Positions 1 to 5,227 of a stretch of 5,227 nucleotides of DNA are shown piece by piece. This DNA comes from CAZOVB01 sp964583095 (GTDB lineage: Bacteria; Planctomycetota; Phycisphaerae; SM23-33): the NCBI GenBank assembly GCA_964583095.1, contig CAZOVB010000132.1:1-5227 (forward strand), written 5' to 3'. The position numbers and the translations under genes were made by a program. The notes under the pieces were generated by a model. It worked only from the letters and a program-made list of their open reading frames with translations. It was not told the DNA's origin and did no database searches. Within the stretch, counting starts at the first letter, position 1; each line of letters starts with the position of its first letter.

Positions 1-128
1 TCGCCGTCGGATGAGTAGCAGGCACCGTTCCAGTGTGCTGCGATTGCTTTGTACGTCATCTTCCTGTCTCCAGTTGCGGCCGGTCTCACGCGGCCCGTGA
101 ATGTCGTGGCGACGACTGTCGTCCCCAT
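1..128 (-). CDS. Start of an unknown phage-type protein, cut by the window edge
   Basis: Reading the minus strand from the ATG at 128-126 gives 42 complete codons and then leaves the window. The product starts MGTTVVATTFTGRVRP and continues through GDRKMTYKAIAAHWNG. The opening is rich in Thr, Val and other beta-formers, and the GDRKM stretch recalls small phage structural-region proteins that have a 'GD/NxR' strand before a conserved glycine loop; that likeness is from memory and is weak. The start is uncertain. An in-frame ATG at 59-57 (Met24) has a much better Shine-Dalgarno sequence, but starting there would discard protein-like sequence. The gene follows the 621-residue gene after a 76-nt spacer and may have its own promoter at 141-169. 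Function unknown. Confidence 0.55.
   Translation of the reverse strand, partial: MGTTVVATTFTGRVRPAATGDRKMTYKAIAAHWNGACYSSDG
60..71 (-). promoter_or_regulatory. Candidate ribosome binding site for an alternative start at 59
   Basis: On the minus strand GGAGACAGGAAG lies directly before the ATG at 59-57, placing GGAG 8 nt from the start. This is stronger than anything before the ATG at 128. Either translation starts at 59, giving MTYKAIAAHWNG, or the motif is chance sequence inside the coding region of the longer form. Confidence 0.4.
111..123. repeat. Perfect 13-bp palindrome (GACGAC-T-GTCGTC), possible operator
   Basis: GACGAC and GTCGTC are exact reverse complements around one central base. 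If the outer bases are counted with one mismatched pair, two further G-C pairs extend the symmetry. It lies just downstream of the candidate promoter at 141-169, where a repressor site would be plausible. If the gene starts at 128, the palindrome is instead inside codons 2-6 and may be coincidence. Confidence 0.3.
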
Positions 129-140
129 CTGTCTATCGAC

Positions 141-169
141 ATGATAGGCTAACGCGGCCTCATTGAAAA
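141..169 (-). promoter_or_regulatory. Candidate sigma70-type promoter
   Basis: The minus strand has TTTTCA at 169-164 (four of six matches to TTGACA), a spacer of exactly 17 bp, and TATCAT at 146-141 (five of six matches to TATAAT). The inferred transcription start, near 134, is upstream of both candidate starts of the next gene. It gives a leader of only a few nt for the ATG at 128 but about 75 nt for the ATG at 59. This is the only spacer of note in the window, so a promoter here is reasonable, but the call rests on consensus matching alone. Confidence 0.4.
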
Positions 170-176
170 GGGCCGC
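154..176. repeat. GC inverted repeat in the intergenic spacer
   Basis: GCGGCC at 154-159 and GGCCGC at 171-176 form a 6-bp inverted repeat with an 11-nt loop. The loop and one arm overlap the candidate promoter. No T-run follows the stem in the minus-strand direction, so it does not look like a classical intrinsic terminator. Confidence 0.35.
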
Positions 177-181
177 TGGAG

Positions 182-200
182 AAAAAAGCAGGATTTTTTT
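182..200. terminator. Weak A/T hairpin after the 621-residue gene
   Basis: Six A at 182-187 and seven T at 194-200 flank a 6-nt loop, starting 4 nt past the TAG stop at 207-205. Read on the minus strand this is A7, a short loop and then T6, so a weak hairpin ending in a T-run. The stem has no GC core. It could attenuate transcription or be only an A/T-rich spacer. Confidence 0.25.
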
Positions 201-204
201 GCGG

Positions 205-2070
205 CTACCATTTCACGGTCCAGGGGTGCGTCGTATCGGCCATGTCTCGCTCAATGGCTGCTGCGTCCACGCCGTAGACCTCGACCAAGTGTACTCGCTG
301 CCCGCGACCTTTTTCGGCCCATACCACGTTTGCGACGGTCGTGGTCTTCGTGCGGCCGCTGCGAGCGGTGACCGTCACCTTATCACCTTCTTGGACGTCC
401 TCGCGCGAGCGAATGCGAGCGCCCCACTTGCCGTTGCGGAGCTTCGCCCACGTTGCGTCGTGCGACTGCCGCCCGCCGCTGGGCTTTGGCTTGCCAATTC
501 CGGCTGGCGCTGGCTTCTGTGACTTTTCGCGTTTTTCCCTATCGCGTTTCCTCTGTTCGATAATCGTATTTTCGGCGATCAGGCTGGGCTTCAGGAAGGC
601 CGACTTGTGGACGGTACCTTCGGCTGACTTGCGAATGTCGTCATCCAGTTTTGTCTCGCCAAGGGCGCTGCGGAACTCCTGAAGTCGTTCTTTCTCGATC
701 TCGTCTGCGCGGTCGTGCAGTTGCTTTACCAATCCTGGGTCGCCGCCTTTGACGACGTACGCGTCGGTGCGGCCAGGCTCTTTCTTTCGCAGTTCCCTCG
801 ATGCCAGCACCTCCGCGGCGGTTCCCTCACCGCCCTTTACTTGGACCGCCCTGAGCCGCTTGTCCATTTCTGGTGGCAGACGATGGTGGATGGAAGCAGG
901 CAGTTCGCCGTGCGCATCAAATAGTTTTTCGATCGCTGCGGTCAACTGCTCGTTTTTCTCTGCGACCTCCCTCTTTTTCTCCGGCGTCATCTGACCGATC
1001 TGTGCCATCGATGCTTCGCGTGCAAGCTCCTCCACCTCGCTTCGCATTTCCATGCGTTTCGCGTCGGCCTTTATCATTTTTTCCGGGACGTAAAACGTTT
1101 CGCGGAAATCGTCATACATGGTGCGGCTCCGCCGCGCGACCTTCGTGCCGTCGGCCAGTTCTCCGACGAACAGCGACTCCCCTTGGTCGGCATGCAGCAC
1201 CTTTTCCCAGGTCGGTTCTTTCTGCGCTAGCGGCCAAGACTCGCTGCGGTTCATGCCCTTCGCTTCAGCGACCGCGGTGAATCGGGATTCTTTTTCCTTT
1301 CGCTCGCGTTCCGCCTTCTCGGCTTTTTCCTGCTTGGCTTGGCCGGTCTTTTTCTCCGCTTCGTTTTTCTCAACCGGCTTGGCGGTGTAATTGACCACCC
1401 AGCCCGGCTTCAGGTGGAAGCTATCTGTGTCATCGATCCAGTCTTCGGTCACGTACTTGGGCTTGCTGGCTTTGGTGACCTCGTACATCTGCCCTTTGCG
1501 TTCGAAGCGATCGCCCTTTCGCGGCGCGGTTGCCTCGGCTTCTTGCCTGCTCATCTTGCCCATCGACCGCGTCAGGTAGATCGGTTTGGCGTCGCTTCCG
1601 CCGGTCTTTTTCTTTTTCTTCTTGGGCGGCTCTTTGCCGCTGCCGCCTTTGGAGATTTCTCCCAGGGTCTTGCCGGTGTGCTTGCCGCCCATCCCCGCCT
1701 GAATGCGTCCCTTCCCGTCGATCAGGACGGGCTGCCCCTTGTCGTGGCCAGGTGGGTGTACCGTGATCCAGCGCAGGCTCTTGTCGTCCTTCGCCGCGTA
1801 TCGCTCAAGAAACGCTTGCTCCGCGGCTGCACCGATGGCGGCGTAAACCTGGTTTGGCTGCGGCTTGTGATCTCGCATCGTGACTTTTCCCGGGATCATT
1901 TGGGATACCTGCTCGACGACATACGCGACCGGGTCGCCGACGTCAGGCGTGGCATCGGATAGCGTTGCGATCGCGTTGGCCGCCTTGGCCAGCGTCTCTT
2001 CCCCTGACCAGCGGCCGTTCAGCTGCAGCGTGATTGTTCCCCGCTGCGTTTCGATCGTGGCTAGGCTCAT
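205..2070 (-). CDS. 621-residue multidomain phage protein sharing a module with its upstream neighbour
   Basis: I do not recognise a named family for the whole protein. Visible parts: an N-terminal segment of about 70 residues; a module at about 75-139 (YAAIG helix, RWITV, GQPVLIDGKGRIQ) clearly homologous to residues 371-436 of the upstream protein; a lysine run at 150-155; a beta-rich segment at about 182-232 (KGDRFERKGQMYEV, then GWVVNYTAKPV); a charged Lys/Glu helix at about 233-263; another beta-rich segment at about 290-330 (GELADGTKVARR, FYVPEK); helical charged sequence to about 530; and a C-terminal domain at about 540-605 (WAKLRNGKWGARI, VTVTARSGRTKTTTV, VVW) that looks like a small SH3-like beta barrel. 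No membrane segment or signal peptide is seen. The ATG overlaps the upstream TAA by one base (TAATG), with a GGGGGA about 10 nt ahead, which indicates coupled translation. It is probably a virion-associated or DNA-contacting accessory protein; this is inference. Confidence 0.85.
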   Translation of the reverse strand: MSLATIETQRGTITLQLNGRWSGEETLAKAANAIATLSDATPDVGDPVAYVVEQVSQMIPGKVTMRDHKPQPNQVYAAIGAAAEQAFLERYAAKDDKSLRWITVHPPGHDKGQPVLIDGKGRIQAGMGGKHTGKTLGEISKGGSGKEPPKKKKKKTGGSDAKPIYLTRSMGKMSRQEAEATAPRKGDRFERKGQMYEVTKASKPKYVTEDWIDDTDSFHLKPGWVVNYTAKPVEKNEAEKKTGQAKQEKAEKAERERKEKESRFTAVAEAKGMNRSESWPLAQKEPTWEKVLHADQGESLFVGELADGTKVARRSRTMYDDFRETFYVPEKMIKADAKRMEMRSEVEELAREASMAQIGQMTPEKKREVAEKNEQLTAAIEKLFDAHGELPASIHHRLPPEMDKRLRAVQVKGGEGTAAEVLASRELRKKEPGRTDAYVVKGGDPGLVKQLHDRADEIEKERLQEFRSALGETKLDDDIRKSAEGTVHKSAFLKPSLIAENTIIEQRKRDREKREKSQKPAPAGIGKPKPSGGRQSHDATWAKLRNGKWGARIRSREDVQEGDKVTVTARSGRTKTTTVANVVWAEKGRGQRVHLVEVYGVDAAAIERDMADTTHPWTVKW

Positions 2071-4955
2071 TACTGAATCATCCCCCGCACCGCGGCGATT
2101 GTGTAGTCAAAATGCTCGGGCGTGGACCGCGCAAAAGCCTTGGGGCTTTCGTACAGACGCTGTAGCCCCATCGACAGGATTTCGGTCGAACCCTTGCCGC
2201 CATAGTATTTCCCGGTGTACGCGTCGGCAAACCCGTTTTGGGTCATCACTTCCCCCGTGCCGTAGCGGTCGCCGCCATGCTTTACGGGATCGCCAGTCGT
2301 CATCGCGGCCAGAAACTCCTTGGATCGTTCGCCCAACCGGTCCCCGTTGCCGTGCTCGATCGCGTGGCCCATTTCGTGAATGATCGTTGATACCGACGCG
2401 CTTTCGTGCAGCACGACGGTCGTGCCGTTGGCGAAGCTTCGCGCGGACTGCTTCGCCTCTGCGGCAGTCATCGGGCGGAACGTCATCGCTTCCGGTAGAA
2501 CGCTCTGGTCGGCGATCGACTCCAGCCACTGGATTGCTTTGCGCACGTCGCCTTGCTGCTGCGGTGGCAGGTCGTCAATGCCGCGGGCCGTGACTTGAGA
2601 GCGGCCGCCACCGAGAGCCTGAGCGACCGCTTGGCTGTCCGACGCACGCTGACGCTCCACGGCTTGGTCGTATTGTTGGCGGTGCTGCTGCAGCTGCTCC
2701 GTCAAGGCTTCGACTTGGCTGTGCTCGCCGGCCTGGAAATGTTTTTCCCATTGTCCGCGAGTTTCCGACATTTTTTCCATGATGCGGTCGACCTCCTGTT
2801 TGGCTTCTGCTTGCAGCGGTGCCTCCCCGGAAGTCAGTTGTTTGCGATAGTGGCCGACGGCGTCTTTGGCCAGTTTCCGGTGCTTGCGTCCGGCGCGAGC
2901 CTTGCGCCGCCACTGCTCCGAATTGCGTTCGTTCTCCCAGCTTTCGACCGTCCGTTGAATGTCCACCGAACGCTGCAGCGGCTTGCCCCATTCCTTGTGC
3001 ACGTATCCTTGCGCAACCCGCCCAGGCACCTGCGAGGGGTCCTTTTCAGCGACCTGCTGGACCGCTTTTTCGTGTTCATCGGCCATCCGGAAGTCTCCGG
3101 ACCAATCGTACAAGCTTTCCGGCGGCTTGCTGTGCTCGGCCAAGTACTCGGGCATGTCTCGGTGGCTGGGGCGGTAGCCCAGCGTTTCCGCGGCCCGCTG
3201 ACGCATCGCCTTGAACCCGTGCATCGCCTCGGCTTTCTGGACGCCTTGATCGACGGCGGACCAGTCGCCTTGCCTCCACGCGTCGGCAATCTCCTGCATC
3301 ACCGGCCCAAACCGCTTCGCGTCGCGGGCGATTTGCTCCTGCTGCTTTTTGCGAGTGGCGATTGCGTGTTCTTCTTTGGTGCGATGATGCTTCGGCCGCT
3401 GCAGGATCGCGCGATAGTCTTCGGCGATTTTCTGCAGCTCCGCTTGCCGCTGGCGAGCATCGAATTGCATCTGGGCCGATTCTTTCGCTCCGACGATTCG
3501 GTTGCGCTCGTCGCGGTACCGTTTCCTCGCCTCGGCTCGCTGCTCGTCGTTTTCGGCGATTTGCATCTGCGATGTGTAGTCGGATTCCAGCTGGGACAGC
3601 CGGGAACGCTCGCGGTTGCTAATCTTCGGCCGCTGCTCGGGCTTTTTGATGCGGCCGACGTGCTGACCTTCCAGGGCCTTGGGGCCCTTTTGGATTTCTC
3701 CGCCGCCATCGACAAAGACGGGGGTGCCACCTTTTTCGCCTCTCGGTGCGTCCTTGTCCGATCCGATGGTGATCCAGCGGCCATCGCCGCGGTAACGTTC
3801 CACAAACGCATCGAAGGCCGCTTGCCCGATGGCCGCGTACCGTTCCTGCGGGGAGGCGTCACGCGCCATCGCCGTCGGTTTCATCTTCACGGCCAGCTCG
3901 CGCGGGATCAGATTGTTGTGGCGGATGTGGGGTCGCGGATCGACGCCTTGGCCCTCCGCTTCGGCAATAATGCGTTTCAGCCGGTCGAGCAACTGACTGA
4001 TTTTCTGCTTGTCCAGCTTGGCGAACGCTTGGCGCTTTGCCTCGGCTTCGTCGGCTCCTGCCATCCGTGCCCCGGCGGCTCGCGTCATCACCGGCCGCAT
4101 CGCAGCGTTGGCATCAGCGCTCCAGTGCAAAAGATTTTCTTGGACCGGTCCAGGCAGCTGGCTGTGATGCAATGGGTGCGACTTGGGATCTGGGCCCGCC
4201 GGTTCATCATACTGCTGGGCTTGCTCATGCTGACGGATGCGATCCACGACCGATTGCTCAAACGACTTCGGCTTCGCAGGCGGGTTGGGGGTCGGCCCCG
4301 CGTCCTGCTGGCCCCGCGGTTGCGACTCCGTGCGGGAGGATCGACCCCGATCGCCGTCAATCGGTTTGCCGGTGCGGTTAATTTCGCCCGATTTGGTCAG
4401 AAAAATCTGCGCGCCGTCATCGGTCGTGACGTAGCGCCCCTTGTCTCCATGCTTGCCGGTGACCAGGTCGCTTTCGCTTGCCGCGTACTTGCTGACCTGC
4501 ATGCTGGCCGGGATGCGAGTGTCGCCATCTTTCAGCCACGCCTCGAACTGGTCGATCGTCATCGCCGACACGGGCCCCACTTTCCAGCCCGGTGTGTAGC
4601 ACGCCTTGTAGGCCGCCACAGCGGCTTTTTGGCTGTCGAATCCCAGCATGACTTTATGCTCATCCCACCGCCCGCGGTCGTCGTGCTGGTCGATGATAAC
4701 GACCAATTCGCTTTTCACATTCGGCCCTAGAAACACGTCAACGTGGTCGCCATCGGCACCGCGACTGCGTTTGATGTATCCGTAGTGTGCAGCCATGCGA
4801 GGCCATTCGGGGCGACGGCGACGCCCTTTCGGCGTTTCGATCGTGACGTCTAGGCCGTGGAGGCGAACGTGTCCCATTCGGTAGTTGCCAGCCTTGGCTT
4901 GCGCCATCGTCGGTTTGGCGACGCGTTTTGCCGCGGTGGTTACAGTGCTTAGCAT
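2070..4955 (-). CDS. 961-residue phage polyvalent-type protein: pyrophosphatase-like domain plus HExxH metallopeptidase
   Basis: Residues about 17-150 match the inorganic-pyrophosphatase-like domain of phage polyvalent proteins: AGNYRMGHVRLHGLDV, then AHYGYI at 56-61 and DGDHVDVFLGP at 68-78. DGDHVD fits the family I pyrophosphatase signature DxDPxD except for His in place of Pro. Residues 170-197 and 371-436 carry RYVTTDD/RWITIGSD hairpin-like modules, the second homologous to one in the downstream protein. Residues about 440-545 and 625-780 are charged, Gln-rich helices, probably coiled coils. Residues about 800-961 form a zincin-like metallopeptidase with HEMGH at 860-864 and a downstream TEILSMG, whose Glu925 is the likely third zinc ligand. 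The domain ends cleanly at the stop. The start overlaps the previous gene by 7 nt with no clear Shine-Dalgarno sequence, so coupling is likely; Met17 is an alternative. Such proteins are thought to be packaged and injected, or to act in head maturation. Activity is inferred. Confidence 0.92.
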   Translation of the reverse strand: MLSTVTTAAKRVAKPTMAQAKAGNYRMGHVRLHGLDVTIETPKGRRRRPEWPRMAAHYGYIKRSRGADGDHVDVFLGPNVKSELVVIIDQHDDRGRWDEHKVMLGFDSQKAAVAAYKACYTPGWKVGPVSAMTIDQFEAWLKDGDTRIPASMQVSKYAASESDLVTGKHGDKGRYVTTDDGAQIFLTKSGEINRTGKPIDGDRGRSSRTESQPRGQQDAGPTPNPPAKPKSFEQSVVDRIRQHEQAQQYDEPAGPDPKSHPLHHSQLPGPVQENLLHWSADANAAMRPVMTRAAGARMAGADEAEAKRQAFAKLDKQKISQLLDRLKRIIAEAEGQGVDPRPHIRHNNLIPRELAVKMKPTAMARDASPQERYAAIGQAAFDAFVERYRGDGRWITIGSDKDAPRGEKGGTPVFVDGGGEIQKGPKALEGQHVGRIKKPEQRPKISNRERSRLSQLESDYTSQMQIAENDEQRAEARKRYRDERNRIVGAKESAQMQFDARQRQAELQKIAEDYRAILQRPKHHRTKEEHAIATRKKQQEQIARDAKRFGPVMQEIADAWRQGDWSAVDQGVQKAEAMHGFKAMRQRAAETLGYRPSHRDMPEYLAEHSKPPESLYDWSGDFRMADEHEKAVQQVAEKDPSQVPGRVAQGYVHKEWGKPLQRSVDIQRTVESWENERNSEQWRRKARAGRKHRKLAKDAVGHYRKQLTSGEAPLQAEAKQEVDRIMEKMSETRGQWEKHFQAGEHSQVEALTEQLQQHRQQYDQAVERQRASDSQAVAQALGGGRSQVTARGIDDLPPQQQGDVRKAIQWLESIADQSVLPEAMTFRPMTAAEAKQSARSFANGTTVVLHESASVSTIIHEMGHAIEHGNGDRLGERSKEFLAAMTTGDPVKHGGDRYGTGEVMTQNGFADAYTGKYYGGKGSTEILSMGLQRLYESPKAFARSTPEHFDYTIAAVRGMIQ

Positions 4956-5176
4956 CGGTTTCGCAAACGGTAATACGGGTGCTGGCTTTTCCGCGTAAAT
5001 TCGTGCCGGAACATTTCTTCGCAGTGGCCACTTCCGAGCACCGCGTCAATCCACGACCGGAACCACGCATCCGTTCGGTAAGCACGGGCTGACAACATTT
5101 CATCGGGATAGCCACCAGTCACCGCGTTGATTAGCTGGCTGAAGGCTTCTTTCACGTCGCCGATATAGTCGTTCAT
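4949..5176 (-). CDS. 75-residue small phage-type protein of unknown function
   Basis: A short protein with conserved-looking motifs: LINAVTGGYPDEMLSARAYR at about 15-34, a Trp-rich segment WFRSWIDAVLG, then GHCEEMF at about 50-56, and a basic C-terminus. The 'G-x-PDE-x-LSARA ... IDAVL ... HC' pattern resembles a small family of roughly 100 residues common in proteobacterial prophages. Its members are variously and unreliably annotated (for example as pseudouridine synthase), so no function should be transferred; this likeness is from memory. The start is well supported: GAGGAAG at 5187-5181 sits 4 nt before the ATG, and the ATG overlaps the upstream TGA as ATGA. Its own stop overlaps the next gene by 7 nt. 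One Cys at 52 and one at the last residue are visible, so there is no zinc-finger pattern. Confidence 0.8.
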   Translation of the reverse strand: MNDYIGDVKEAFSQLINAVTGGYPDEMLSARAYRTDAWFRSWIDAVLGSGHCEEMFRHEFTRKSQHPYYRLRNRC

Positions 5177-5227
5177 TCTGCTTCCTCAAAATACCCCGCC
5201 GCTTCGGCCTGATCGCGAGTCATTACA
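5173..5227 (-). CDS. C-terminal end of an upstream gene, cut by the window edge
   Basis: The minus-strand frame ending in TGA at 5175-5173 reads VMTRDQAEAAGYFEEAE and is open to the window edge. The stop overlaps the next ATG as ATGA, a typical coupled junction, which argues that this frame is translated. The ATG at 5223 would give only 16 residues, so a longer gene continuing beyond the window is more likely. The acidic helical tail says nothing about function. Confidence 0.6.
   Translation of the reverse strand, partial: VMTRDQAEAAGYFEEAE
5181..5187 (-). promoter_or_regulatory. Ribosome binding site of the 75-residue gene
   Basis: GAGGAAG on the minus strand, followed by CAGA and then ATG, is the best Shine-Dalgarno match in the window at normal spacing. 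It fixes the start at 5176 and lies inside the last codons of the upstream gene. Confidence 0.75.

Noticed and set aside
154..176. GC inverted repeat as an intrinsic terminator
   Set aside because: No T-run follows the stem in the direction of transcription, and the repeat overlaps the promoter candidate, so it is listed only as a repeat.
1606..1623. Possible slippery sequence in the lysine run
   Set aside because: Lysine codons are mixed AAG and AAA, giving A-runs of only five, without a canonical A-AAA-AAG heptamer. The main frame continues for over 450 codons with sensible sequence on both sides.
1339..1962. A 207-codon open frame on the plus strand
   Set aside because: It is antisense to the shared module, the lysine run and the beta-rich segment of the 621-residue gene. 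No domain is recognisable and it looks like a shadow frame.
2107..2529. A 140-codon minus-strand frame within the metallopeptidase region
   Set aside because: It is an overlapping alternative frame of the large gene, with an Arg-rich product typical of frame-shifted GC-rich coding sequence.
2553..4730. A 725-codon open frame on the plus strand opposite the large gene
   Set aside because: It lies wholly inside the minus-strand gene, which has recognisable pyrophosphatase and metallopeptidase motifs. The plus-strand product has no coherent domains, and long antisense frames are common in GC-rich genes.

Overview
The window looks like part of a tailed-phage or prophage late region (head/virion module) from a GC-rich genome. 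All supportable genes lie on the minus strand and are packed head to tail with overlapping stop and start codons. There are no rRNA, tRNA, CRISPR or insertion-sequence features. The phage call rests on the large protein at 2070-4955. It joins an N-terminal phage-type inorganic-pyrophosphatase-like domain to long helical segments and a C-terminal HExxH metallopeptidase domain, an architecture known from phage and conjugative-element 'polyvalent' proteins. The host cannot be named from this sequence.

Layout in transcription order (right to left): (1) 5227-5173, the last codons of an upstream gene cut by the window edge; (2) 5176-4949, a 75-residue small phage-type protein with a good ribosome binding site; (3) 4955-2070, the 961-residue pyrophosphatase-like/metallopeptidase protein; (4) 2070-205, a 621-residue multidomain protein of unknown function that shares a duplicated module with protein 3; (5) 204-129, a short intergenic spacer with a weak A/T hairpin, a GC inverted repeat and a plausible sigma70-type promoter; (6) 128-1, the start of another gene that leaves the window. 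Overlaps of 4, 7 and 1 nt join genes 1-4 into one translationally coupled cassette. Gene 6 may have its own promoter.

Working model (inference): proteins 3 and 4 act together, since they are adjacent, coupled and share a homologous module. They could be virion-associated proteins that enter the cell with the DNA or that help process the head. The least described parts are the shared module (residues about 371-436 of protein 3 and 75-139 of protein 4), the long helical middle of protein 3, and the mosaic of small beta-rich domains in protein 4.
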